Below are positions 37,783-47,126 of a stretch of 49,350 bases of DNA, piece after piece (positions within the stretch are counted from its first letter, which is position 1; each line of letters starts with the position of its first letter). Location of the stretch: the NCBI GenBank assembly GCA_035759705.1, contig DASTUJ010000169.1:1-49350 (forward strand), in the 5' to 3' direction. Below the pieces are notes generated by a model. The model was not told where the DNA came from. It did no database searches and worked only from the letters and a program-made list of their open reading frames with translations. The stretch is from Actinomycetota bacterium. Lineage in GTDB: Bacteria > Actinomycetota > CADDZG01 > JAHWKV01. Both the position numbers and the translations under genes were made by a program.

Positions 37783-38255
37783 AGGTCATCCTCATGCAGG
37801 ACATGAGCAACCTGGGGCACAAGGGCGACGTCGTCGAGGTCAAGGACGGCTACGCACGCAACTACCTGCTGCCCAAGAGCTGCGCCTTCAAAGCCTCCAA
37901 GGGGGCGTTGAAGCAGGCCGAGACCATGCAGCGCGCCCGGGCGGCACAGGAGGCCAAGGACCGCGCCCAGTGGACGGCGCTCGCCGGCCGCATCAGCGGG
38001 GTTCGCCTGGTCACCAAGGCAACCGCAGGGGCCGAAGGCCAGCTGTTCGGATCGGTCACCACCTCGGACATCGCAGAGATGCTGACCGCCCAGCTGGGCG
38101 AGGAGATCGACCGCCGCAAGGTGATCCTTCCCGACCCCATCAAGTCGGTCGGGACGCACGTGTACAAGGTGCACCTTCACGCCGACGTCACTGCCGAGGG
38201 CAACATCGACGTCCAGGCGGACGGAGCAGCGCCCGCCTTCGACGCCGAAGCCTAA
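37779..38255 (+). CDS. rplI: Large ribosomal subunit protein bL9
   Basis: 158 aa with the bL9 N-domain ([32 protein letters not shown]), a long connecting helix (about residues 42-75) and the C-domain beginning around [22 protein letters not shown] overlaps the rpsR stop. Last gene of the ribosomal operon; a short Ala/Asp-rich extension closes the protein. Confidence 0.96.
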   Translation: MKVILMQDMSNLGHKGDVVEVKDGYARNYLLPKSCAFKASKGALKQAETMQRARAAQEAKDRAQWTALAGRISGVRLVTKATAGAEGQLFGSVTTSDIAEMLTAQLGEEIDRRKVILPDPIKSVGTHVYKVHLHADVTAEGNIDVQADGAAPAFDAEA

Positions 38256-38472
38256 GCCGCAAACTCAATAACACCGCCTTGGCGGGCGCCTTTTCGGCGC
38301 GCCCACCCGAGGTTTTCCCTACACTCCGAGACGGCATGCGCCGCACCGTTCGTCAAGCAAAAAGTTGTTTCGCGCACTGGCGAATCCCCTCTTGACCACG
38401 CCCTGAACCCTGCGTGTATTCTGCGTCCCTCCCCAACATATTGCGATGAGAACCCTCGCATACCCAAGATGT

Positions 38473-38481
38473 TGTGGATAA
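38473..38481 (-). promoter_or_regulatory. Perfect DnaA box upstream of dnaB
   Basis: The minus strand reads TTATCCACA, the exact consensus. About 150 bp before the dnaB start. Confidence 0.65.
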
Positions 38482-38527
38482 ATACGACGAAAGGTTGTGA
38501 GCATCCTGTTGAATAACGTCGACGAGT

Positions 38528-38536
38528 TGTGGACAA
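38528..38536 (-). promoter_or_regulatory. Second DnaA box upstream of dnaB
   Basis: The minus strand reads TTGTCCACA, the exact actinobacterial form, in the same orientation as the box at 38473 and 55 bp from it. Confidence 0.65.
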
Positions 38537-38605
38537 CGAGCCTGGATAGCTGGGGATTGGGGCCTTTGGAATCTCGCGAAAAGTCACCCTTAGGTCATAT
38601 GATTA

Positions 38606-38621
38606 TCGAACAAATGTTCGG
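38606..38621. promoter_or_regulatory. LexA/SOS-box-like operator at dnaB
   Basis: TCGAACAAATGTTCGG: matches the actinobacterial LexA consensus TCGAAC-N4-GTTCGA at 11 of 12 fixed positions. It ends 9 bp before the dnaB ATG and just after a TATGAT -10-like sequence, so a bound repressor would block transcription. Confidence 0.6.
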
Positions 38622-38630
38622 TAACTACTA

Positions 38631-40010
38631 ATGGCCATACGTCTAAGCAGCCAGCCCAACAAGGCGGGCGCCGGCTCCGACTTCCCGGGGCACGTTCCGC
38701 CGTACAACCTCGAGGCCGAGGAGTCGGTGCTCGGCGCCTGCCTGCTCTCCCGGGAGGCGGTGGCCAACGTGCTGGAGGTCGTCCGGGCGGACGACTTCTA
38801 CAAGCCGGCCCACAACGAGATGTTCAACGCCATGCTCGAGCTGTACGGTCGCGGGGACCCCATCGACGCGGTCACGCTCGCCGAGGAGCTCCGCCGGCGA
38901 GGGACACTCGAGTCGCTCGGCGGCAAGTCGTACATCTTCACGCTGGTCCAGACCGTGCCCACCGCCAGCTCTGCGGTCCACTACGCCCGGATCGTCGAGG
39001 AGAACGCCCTGCTGCGCCGGCTGATCGACGCCGCCCACAACATCTCCGAGATGGCGTACGGGGTGCCTGAGGACGTCGAGGGCGCCATCGACTTCTCCGA
39101 GGACCTGATCTACAAGGTCAGCCAGCGCCGGGACAACCAGGACTTCCAGCCGCTTCGGGAGCTTCTGACCGAGAACATGGAGGTGGTCGAGAAGCTCTAC
39201 GAGCGGGGCTCGGCCATCACCGGGCTGCCCACCGGCTTCACCGAGCTGGACAACATCACCGCCGGCTTCCAGCCGTCCAACCTGATCGTGATCGCCGCTC
39301 GTCCCGCCATGGGCAAGTCGGCGCTGGCCGTCTCGATGGCCCAGCACGTGGCGGTCGAGCAGAACACCCCGGTCGTGATCTTCTCGCTCGAGATGAGCAA
39401 GATGGAGCTCACCCAGCGCCTGATGTGCGCCGAGGCCCGGGTCGACTCCAACCGGCTGCGCCGGGGCCAGCTGCAGGACTCGGACTGGCCGAAGCTCTCC
39501 CACGCCCTGGGACGGCTGGCCGAGGCGCCTATCTACATCGACGACACGGCCAGCGTCTCGATCATGGAGATGCGGGCCAAGTGCCGGCGCCTGAAGGCCA
39601 AACACGGCCTCGGCCTGGTGATCGTCGACTACCTGCAGCTCATGCAGCCGACCACCCGGACCCGGGGCGACAACCGGGTGCAGGAGATCGGGGACATCTC
39701 CCGGTCGCTGAAGATCCTGGCCCGCGAGCTGGAGCTGCCGGTGATCGCGGTATCCCAGCTGTCACGAAACGTCGAGCACCGTACGGACAAGCGCCCGATG
39801 CTGGCCGACCTCAGGGACTCGGGATCCATTGAGCAGGACGCCGACATCGTGATGTTCATCTACCGGGACGAGGTCTACAACCCCGACTCACCGCAGAAGG
39901 GAATCGCCGAGGTCATCGTGGCCAAGCACCGCAGCGGTCCCATCGGAAAGATCGACCTGGCGTTCCTGGCGCACTACACGAAGTTCGCGAACCTGGCCCG
40001 GAGCCTGTAG
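38631..40010 (+). CDS. dnaB: Replicative DNA helicase DnaB
   Basis: 459 aa hexameric 5-prime to 3-prime helicase. The N-terminal collar domain begins PPYNLEAEESVLGACLLS. In the RecA-like domain Walker A is ARPAMGKSALAVSMA, followed by FSLEMSKMEL, Walker B LVIVDYLQLM and the Arg-finger region SGSIEQDADIVMFIYRDE. No intein interrupts it, unlike M. tuberculosis dnaB. ATG at 38631 has no clear ribosome site. The loader partner is probably DciA (4482-5042). The upstream region carries DnaA and LexA-type sites. Confidence 0.97.
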   Translation: MAIRLSSQPNKAGAGSDFPGHVPPYNLEAEESVLGACLLSREAVANVLEVVRADDFYKPAHNEMFNAMLELYGRGDPIDAVTLAEELRRRGTLESLGGKSYIFTLVQTVPTASSAVHYARIVEENALLRRLIDAAHNISEMAYGVPEDVEGAIDFSEDLIYKVSQRRDNQDFQPLRELLTENMEVVEKLYERGSAITGLPTGFTELDNITAGFQPSNLIVIAARPAMGKSALAVSMAQHVAVEQNTPVVIFSLEMSKMELTQRLMCAEARVDSNRLRRGQLQDSDWPKLSHALGRLAEAPIYIDDTASVSIMEMRAKCRRLKAKHGLGLVIVDYLQLMQPTTRTRGDNRVQEIGDISRSLKILARELELPVIAVSQLSRNVEHRTDKRPMLADLRDSGSIEQDADIVMFIYRDEVYNPDSPQKGIAEVIVAKHRSGPIGKIDLAFLAHYTKFANLARSL

Positions 40011-40018
40011 AGCGACCC

Positions 40019-40843
40019 TTACTGCGACGCGGAGTTGAAGATCTGCGCTGCTCGAATCGCCAGCACCCGGGCTTTGGGCGCCTCCGGGGCCGGGAAGGCA
40101 CCCGGCGCCCGGGAGTAGAGGTTCAAGGCGCCGGCCGGCTGGGAAGGCTCGGCTAAAACCGGAATCGAAAGCACCGCCCTGATCCCCCGGTCCTTCGCCG
40201 TCTCCAGAAACGGGCGCAGGTGCCCGTCGCCTTCGGTCAGTTCGATGAGCTCGGCGCTGCCGTGCTGCGCTGCCCTGACGCACGGGCCGTCGTTCAGCTC
40301 GTACTGAACTCTGTCGCACTCAAATGCGTCGGCTCCGGTCGCAACCGGAGTTGTCAGCCGGTCCCCCTCGCGGACGGTGAAGCTCACCTCGTCGGCCATG
40401 GGCATCAGCGACTGTGCGAGGCCCAGCACTCCCCACATGTGGGCCTTGATGCCGGTCTCCTGCTGGAGTACCGGTCCCTCGGAAGAAGCTGCAGCCCGGT
40501 CCGTCGTGTGCTCGATGACCAGGTTGGGAACCGGCTCGAAGGCGCCCGATATGAGAACCCGTTCGACCGAATCGTTGGGATTCACCAGGACCAGCCGGCC
40601 GCCGTCCCCGAGCTTGGATGCCAGACGGGCCAGAGTTCGCCTACCCGGTTCGTCGAGGAACTCGAGGAGTTCAAGGTCCAACGTCAGGTCGCCGGGGCCG
40701 GTCGACTGCCCGTCGAGCGCCGCGCCGGCCCAGCAGCAGTTGGAGAGATCCATCTCGCCGACCAGGCGGAAACTGCGCGGGGCGTCCAGTGTTTGGATGA
40801 CCAGAAGCGGTTCGTTCGGTTGTGGGTAGTCGGCGTCGTTCAT
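40019..40843 (-). CDS. STAS-GAF domain regulatory protein
   Basis: 274 aa. The N-terminal part (about residues 10-105) reads as a STAS/anti-sigma antagonist-like fold (FRLVGEMDLSN, GDLTLDLELLEFLDEPGRRTLARLASKL, GRLVLVNPNDSVERVLISGAFE). The C-terminal part (about 130-270) is GAF-like (SFTVREGDRLTTPVATGADAFECDRVQYELNDGPCVRA, RAVLSIPVL, GALNLYSRAP). There is no output enzyme or ANTAR domain. A role in a stress or partner-switching pathway is inferred. Its stop is 8 bp from the convergent dnaB stop. Confidence 0.75.
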   Translation of the reverse strand: MNDADYPQPNEPLLVIQTLDAPRSFRLVGEMDLSNCCWAGAALDGQSTGPGDLTLDLELLEFLDEPGRRTLARLASKLGDGGRLVLVNPNDSVERVLISGAFEPVPNLVIEHTTDRAAASSEGPVLQQETGIKAHMWGVLGLAQSLMPMADEVSFTVREGDRLTTPVATGADAFECDRVQYELNDGPCVRAAQHGSAELIELTEGDGHLRPFLETAKDRGIRAVLSIPVLAEPSQPAGALNLYSRAPGAFPAPEAPKARVLAIRAAQIFNSASQ

Positions 40844-40891
40844 CGAGAATCCATTTTTCCACGAACTCGAAAAGACTAAAAAGCAGAGCCT

Positions 40892-41362
40892 TCAGGTTCC
40901 GGGAGGGCGAGCCTCCAGCGCCCGGGCGAGCACCCCGACGGCCTCCCCCAGACGCTCCCGGTCTTCACCGGACAGCGGTTCCAGCAGATCCGCCACCGCG
41001 TCCACCCGCCGCTTTCGTGCTGCGTTGAACAGCCGGCGGCCCTTGGTGGTGACGAGCACCTCGACCGACCTGTTGTCGGTGGTCGCCGCCCGCCGGTCGA
41101 CGAGTCCGTCAGCCACCAGGCCGTTTACGATTCCGGTCATGGTGGGCGACCTCACACCCTCCGCTGCGGCCAGCCTCCCGACCGTCAGCGGCCCCGCGAA
41201 GACCAGGACCGAAAGGGCGGACAGGCGGGCGGGCGAAAGTCCGGAGCCCTGGTCGACGTGCCGGACGCTTCGTAGCAGGCGGATAGCGGCGCTGTGCAGC
41301 GCGTCGGCCAATTCCAGATCCCCGTTGCCCACGGGCAAAAGTATAGGTAGGCTACCTATCAT
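40892..41362 (-). CDS. MarR-family transcriptional regulator
   Basis: 156 aa from ATG at 41362, or about 146 aa from GTG at 41332. Winged helix at about residues 50-110 (GPLTVGRLAAAEGVRSPTMTGIVNGLVADGLVDRRAATTDNRSVEVLVTTKGR) with the MarR wing. A 17 bp palindrome at 41343-41359 lies over the 5-prime end of the longer version, which favours the GTG start. It is divergent from the ankyrin gene and probably regulates it and itself. Confidence 0.88.
   Translation of the reverse strand: MIGSLPILLPVGNGDLELADALHSAAIRLLRSVRHVDQGSGLSPARLSALSVLVFAGPLTVGRLAAAEGVRSPTMTGIVNGLVADGLVDRRAATTDNRSVEVLVTTKGRRLFNAARKRRVDAVADLLEPLSGEDRERLGEAVGVLARALEARPPGT
41343..41359. promoter_or_regulatory. Palindromic MarR operator
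   Basis: ATAGGTAG and CTACCTAT, a perfect 8 bp inverted repeat around one G, between the divergent marR and ankyrin genes and 24 bp before the latter. Confidence 0.6.
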
Positions 41363-41383
41363 TGTCGAGACAGGAGAAAGCGG

Positions 41384-42042
41384 ATGGGCCAGCTGGTTGA
41401 AGCGGTGCTGGAGGGAGACGACGAAGCGGTGGACCGGTTGCTCGCATCCGACCGGCGAATAGCCGACGAGCGGGACGAGAGCGGGGTCTCGGCTCTGATG
41501 CTGGCGCTGTACCGGGGCCAGGAGCGCAACGTCGCGGTGATCGCCGAGGCCAAGGGGTGGCTGGACGTGTTCGAGGCCGCAGCCGTCGGGGACCCCGGCA
41601 AGCTGGAGCTTGCCCTAAAGGAGGACTCCGACGCCATCAGAGCCTTCTCGGCCGACGGGTTCACCGCCCTGCACTTCGCTGCATTCTTCGGCCGCCGCCT
41701 GCCGGCGAACCTGCTGGTACTCGCCGGGGCGGACGTCAACGCCGAGGCCCGCAACCTGAGCCGGGTGAGGCCGATCCACAGCGCGGTCGCCGGCCCCGAC
41801 CCGATGATGGCCGAAATCCTTCTGGCGATGGGGGCGGACGTCAACGCGCAGCAGGAGGGGGGCTTCACGGCTCTCCACGCCGCGGCCAAGAGCGGGAATA
41901 CCAAGCTGGTCGACCTGCTGCTGAGAGCCGATGCCGATCCGCGACTACCCGCCGCCGACGGCCAGACTGCTGCCGACTTCGCCCGAGCCGGGGGGCACGG
42001 GGAGATTGCCGCCCGCCTGGGAGGCCGGGGGCAGGGGGACGG

Positions 42043-42046
<4 letters not shown>
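41384..42046 (+). CDS. Ankyrin-repeat protein
   Basis: 220 aa with about five ankyrin repeats, for example DGFTALHFAAFFGRRLPANLLVLAGADVNAEA and GGFTALHAAAKSGNTKLVDLLLRADADP. No signal peptide or other domain. Ankyrin repeats mediate protein contacts; the partner is unknown. ATG at 41384 has AGGAGA upstream. Its stop overlaps the stop of convergent GH13 gene by 4 bases. Confidence 0.9.
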
Positions 42047-43715
<1,669 letters not shown>

Positions 43716-43719
<4 letters not shown>

Positions 43720-44684
43720 CGGCTGCCTCCTATCTGCGGCAGGACCTTGTCGCCGAAGAAGTCGATGAACTCCTCCTGGTTTTTGCCCACCTGGTGGATG
43801 TTGATGGTCGAGAAGCCGAGGTCGGCGTAACGCTGGAGGTTCTCGGCGTGCCACGCCGCGTCGGACGAGATGTCGACGGTTTTGCCCACGTCCTCGGCCC
43901 GGATGAAGTTGGCGGCCATGTCGAAGTGTTCGGCCAGGCGGATGTCCTGTGCCAGGGGGCCGGGGAGCATGTTTCCCTTCCAAGCCTCCAGCGCCATCTT
44001 CTCGGCCGCGTCCTCGTCTTCGGCCCAGCAGACGTGGACCTGAAGCAGAAGGGGTTTGTCGCCGGCGGCCTCCCGGAAGGCGCCGATGATCTCCTTGAGC
44101 CTGTCCTCCGGCTGGTTCACGGTGATCAAGCCGTCGGCCCAGGTTCCCGCCCACCGCGCGGTTTCCACGGAGAGGGCTGCGGCGTAGAGAGGGGGAGGCT
44201 TGGCCGGCAGCGACCAGACCTTCGCCTCGTGCACGGTGACCAGGCCGTCGTGGGTGACCCGCTCCCCGGCGAGCAACCGGCGGATCACCGAGACGCACTC
44301 GCCCAGGCGCTCGTTGCGGACGGATTTGGGGGGCCACTCCCGGCCCGTGATGTGCTCGTTCATCGCCTCGCCCGAGCCGAGGCAGACCGAAAAGCGGCCG
44401 GGGAACATCTCCTCGAGTGTTGCGATGGCCTGGGCGACGATCGCCGGGTGGTACCGGTCCCCGGGCGCGTTCACCAGGGCAAAGGGAAGTTTGGTGGCGT
44501 GCATGGCGGCCCCCAGCCACGCGAATGCAAAACCGGACTCGCCCTGAGAGGCGCCCCACGGCTCGATGTGGTCCGAAGACTGGACCGCCTGGAAGCCGGC
44601 GCCCTCCGCCCGGACGGCCAGCTCGAGGAGCCGCGACGGGGCGAACTGCTCGTGGGACGCGTGGTATCCAAATTTTGCGGGCAC
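43716..44684 (-). CDS. LLM-class flavin-dependent oxidoreductase
   Basis: 322 aa TIM-barrel protein of the luciferase-like family. Typical segments are KFGYHASHEQFAPSRLLELA, FQAVQSSDHIEPW, GRFSVCLGSGEAMNEHI and YAAALSVETARWAGTWADGLIT. Cofactor may be FMN or F420; the sequence does not settle it. I believe it belongs to the subgroup treated as non-F420. GTG start at 44684. It is coupled by ATGA to the GH13 gene, which suggests the two act in one sugar-related process. Confidence 0.85.
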
Positions 44685-44949
44685 GACTCTCGGTTACCCG
44701 AACCGGGGCCGGTCCAACCGCCTGCCGCAAGCGCAACGAAGCTCTGAATCTTGAGTAACAGGCCGGTCACGGGGAAGTAACGGCGGCTTTCCCTGCAATT
44801 CACACGTCCCTAACCGATGCGTAACCGCCGCTACTTAACCTCGTAAACATAGACAACCTCCGAACGGCCCGCCGGTTGGAGCGAGGCCGAAGTTCGAACC
44901 GCCTTAGTGGTTAAACGCCCTATTCGGGGCTTGAAAGGGGACGAAACCC

Positions 44950-46071
44950 ATGGCAATGCGCAGAGAAGACGAAGAGTTCGAAGGATTGACGTTGAACCTC
45001 ACCCCGCTGCTGATGCCGGTGGGCTCCAACGTCACGGCCGAGTTCCACCCGCTCGCAGACTTTGCGGCGTTCGGGGAGTACGAGGCGATGGCCGTCATGG
45101 ACACCGGCGAGGACATCGCCTACCTGGCCGACGGGATTGCCAACGGCATTGCGGGATACCTCGCCGAGAGGCCCGAGATGTCGAGCCTCATGCGCTCGGT
45201 GCCTACGCCGGTCGACGTGAAGAAGATCAAGGAGTGGCTCGCCGTGACGAGCCAGGGCCCGTACGACGGCGCGATGTCGGCCTATCTGCGGGATGCGTCG
45301 CACCTGCCGGGCGGAGGGGCGACCTTCCCGGGTCTGGCGATGGCGCTGCCGCCCCAGATGCTCATCGCGCTGGTCGGCTGGGTGGAGGGCAAGATCCTCG
45401 AAGCGCTGGCCGAGGTCAGCGACGAGAGCACCCTGACCGCGGTCGGGGGTGCCTGGATGAACCTGATGATGCTGCAGCTGTGCATCTTCGTCGAACCGTA
45501 CCTGGTGGAGCCGACCGGGCCCATGAACCACTCGGGCGCCGCCGAGTTCCACCCCTACGCCGAATTCGCCGGTTTCGGGGCCATCGAGGGAAAGATCCTC
45601 AAGGAGACCGGCCCGCTGCTCGAGCCGGCGGCCGGAGGGGTGATCGCACTGGCCTACAACTACCTGCTGACCAGGCCGGAGTCGGCGAAGTACTTCGACA
45701 CCGACGCCCACCTGGCCCAGCGCAAGAAGACGCTCAAGGCGTGGTGGATCCGCAGCACCACCCAGCCGATGGACGGCAAGTTCCACGACTACATGTCGAA
45801 GGTCGCCGACGCCCACGTCCCGGGCGGGGGGACCCACCCACACGTGGTGATTCCCGCCGACCTCACCATCGCCCTGATGGGGTGGGTGCAGATGCGGGTG
45901 ATGACCGCCCTCAACACGATCGGCGTGGACGCTGCAGGCGCCTACGTCTTCGGAACGATGGGTGAGCCGGCGGATACCGCCAAGGTGGGCCGGGCGTGGA
46001 TGCGGATGTTGACTCTGCAGCTGGGGATCCTGATGGAGCCTTATCTGTCGGACGAGATGGCGCCGGCGTAG
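44950..46071 (+). CDS. Tandem protoglobin protein (two globin domains)
   Basis: 373 aa made of two copies of a protoglobin domain, residues about 29-187 and 198-367. The copies share AEFHPxAxFAxFG (29-42, 198-211), a proximal-His candidate before PGGG (His118 in SHLPGGG; His289 in AHVPGGG), a helix after a Pro pair (LPPQMLIALVGWV; IPADLTIALMGWV) and LQLxIxxEPYL (175-185, 356-366). Protoglobins bind heme and gases such as O2, CO or NO. No signal-output domain is attached. ATG with AAAGGGG upstream. It has its own promoter region and is followed by a terminator-like hairpin. Confidence 0.8.
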   Translation: MAMRREDEEFEGLTLNLTPLLMPVGSNVTAEFHPLADFAAFGEYEAMAVMDTGEDIAYLADGIANGIAGYLAERPEMSSLMRSVPTPVDVKKIKEWLAVTSQGPYDGAMSAYLRDASHLPGGGATFPGLAMALPPQMLIALVGWVEGKILEALAEVSDESTLTAVGGAWMNLMMLQLCIFVEPYLVEPTGPMNHSGAAEFHPYAEFAGFGAIEGKILKETGPLLEPAAGGVIALAYNYLLTRPESAKYFDTDAHLAQRKKTLKAWWIRSTTQPMDGKFHDYMSKVADAHVPGGGTHPHVVIPADLTIALMGWVQMRVMTALNTIGVDAAGAYVFGTMGEPADTAKVGRAWMRMLTLQLGILMEPYLSDEMAPA

Positions 46072-46083
46072 AACCAGCTCCAC

Positions 46084-46120
46084 CGAGGAGGGCCTGGGGC
46101 AGTCGCCCGGGCCCTCCTCG
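46084..46120 (+). terminator. Hairpin after the protoglobin gene
   Basis: An 11 bp perfect stem (46084-46094 with 46110-46120) and 15 nt loop, 12 bp after the stop. It is followed by a weak T-rich stretch. Probable terminator. Confidence 0.6.
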
Positions 46121-46149
46121 TGTGTCTCCGTCCTGTAAGAATTCTCGCC

Positions 46150-46695
46150 ATGGCCCCCTGGTTGATCATCGTCTGCGGCCCCTCCGGGGGCGGCAAGTCC
46201 TCGGTGGCCGGCCCGCTGTCCGAGTTGCTCTCGCTTCCGGTGATCGCCAAGGACGACCTGAAGGAGGTGCTGTTCGACAGCCTGGGGTGGGGCGACCGGG
46301 AGCGCAGCCGAGCCCTAAGCGACGCCGCCTACCGGCTGATGTTCCACCTCGCCGAGCGCCATGTCGCCGTGGGCAGGTCGTGCATCATGGAGGCCAACTT
46401 TCGCCCCGAGGCGGTCGCGGTCTTTCGGGACCTGGCGGCGCGGAGCCCGTTCCGGGCGATCAGGGTGAGGTGCTTCGCCACCCCAGAGGTGCTGATGAAG
46501 CGGATTGAGCGCCGGGCGCATGAGCCGCTACGCCACCCCGGGCACCTGGACGCCCAGCTGCTGCCGGAGGCCGGAAAGCTCATTCAGGAGGGGGCGGTCG
46601 ACCTGGAGGGGCCGCTGATCGAGGTCGACACCACGGACCCGCGGTCGGTGGATGTCGAGGGGGTCGCCCGGCTCATCAAACAGATCATGGGCTAA
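46150..46695 (+). CDS. P-loop kinase (AAA_33/zeta-toxin-like)
   Basis: 181 aa. Walker A GPSGGGKSS at about residues 10-18, then IAKDDLKEVLFDSLGWGDRERSRALSDAAYRLM and EANFR. This resembles small kinases of the AAA_33 group, which includes nucleotide and sugar kinases and zeta-like proteins. No antitoxin gene is next to it, so a metabolic or housekeeping kinase is more likely than a toxin. Substrate unknown. ATG at 46150 has no strong ribosome site. Confidence 0.8.
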   Translation: MAPWLIIVCGPSGGGKSSVAGPLSELLSLPVIAKDDLKEVLFDSLGWGDRERSRALSDAAYRLMFHLAERHVAVGRSCIMEANFRPEAVAVFRDLAARSPFRAIRVRCFATPEVLMKRIERRAHEPLRHPGHLDAQLLPEAGKLIQEGAVDLEGPLIEVDTTDPRSVDVEGVARLIKQIMG

Positions 46696-46704
46696 AAGGA
46701 AAAA

Positions 46705-46784
46705 GATCCTGAACCGGGCCGGGGCTACAGCGGTCCGCGGGGGGCGGGGGCGGTTATGACCTCACTCCGACCCGGTTCAGGATC
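46705..46784. ncRNA. G-rich stem-loop element 1 (candidate structured RNA)
   Basis: A perfect 14 bp stem (46705-46718 with 46771-46784) encloses a 52 nt loop. The loop holds a 20 nt G-rich motif at 46737-46756 and a small inner GGTC/GACC stem. On the minus strand the stem is followed by a T-run, so it could also act as a leftward terminator. See element 2. Confidence 0.45.
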
Positions 46785-46911
46785 AGATGTTGTTGCCCCA
46801 CCTATATCGGCAGCTTGGCTCAAACCTATAAGCACTATTTGTGAAATCTGGTCACGCTGAGTGGTGGTCAGGGATTCGGCTCAAGCGGAAGGCGAGCCTG
46901 GATCAGTCTTA

Positions 46912-46965
46912 CCGGACCGGAGTGATCGCGGGGGGCGGGGGTGGTTAGTCCACACTCCGGTCCGG
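46912..46965. ncRNA. G-rich stem-loop element 2 (candidate structured RNA)
   Basis: A perfect 13 bp stem (46912-46924 with 46953-46965) encloses a 28 nt loop holding the same 20 nt G-rich motif (46928-46947, one C/T difference). The right arm is related to that of element 1. The left arm differs and still pairs with its own right arm. Confidence 0.45.
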
Positions 46966-47126
46966 GGACTGAACTCTGCTGCAGTTACTTATCGGCAGAA
47001 ACTTAACATCGTTAACTTGCAGTTTCAAACCCAGCGTGTAACCCGGGGAACTTTAGGCCGGGGTTCGTCCGTCAAAGGGTCATGAATCCAAAAGGCTGAT
47101 GCGAGCCGAGATCAAGGAGCTGGAGA

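Larger units (their letters stand above)
38256..38630 (+). other. rplI-dnaB intergenic control region
   Basis: 375 bp. Near the rplI end a GC-rich hairpin (around 38283-38306, imperfect, loop TTTTC) may terminate the ribosomal operon. Further right, two perfect DnaA boxes (38473-38481 and 38528-38536) and a LexA-type palindrome (38606-38621) lie before dnaB. TATGAT at 38598-38603 is a possible -10 element. The region is A/T-richer than the genes around it. Confidence 0.65.
46696..47126. other. Long intergenic region with duplicated G-rich stem-loop module
   Basis: 431 bp without a gene. It holds two related stem-loops (46705-46784 and 46912-46965), each followed after 22-26 nt by ATCGGCAG (46806-46813 and 46991-46998). 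The rest is A/T-richer and shows no reading frame worth calling. The DUF4349 gene starts at 47127 behind AAGGAG. Confidence 0.75.

Noticed and set aside
46150-46695. Zeta-type toxin of a toxin-antitoxin system
   Set aside because: No small antitoxin gene is adjacent on either side, and the protein also fits ordinary small P-loop kinases.
46705-46965. Known riboswitch classes (c-di-AMP, c-di-GMP, cobalamin, T-box) for the G-rich stem-loops
   Set aside because: None of the conserved core sequences of these classes could be found; the elements remain unassigned.
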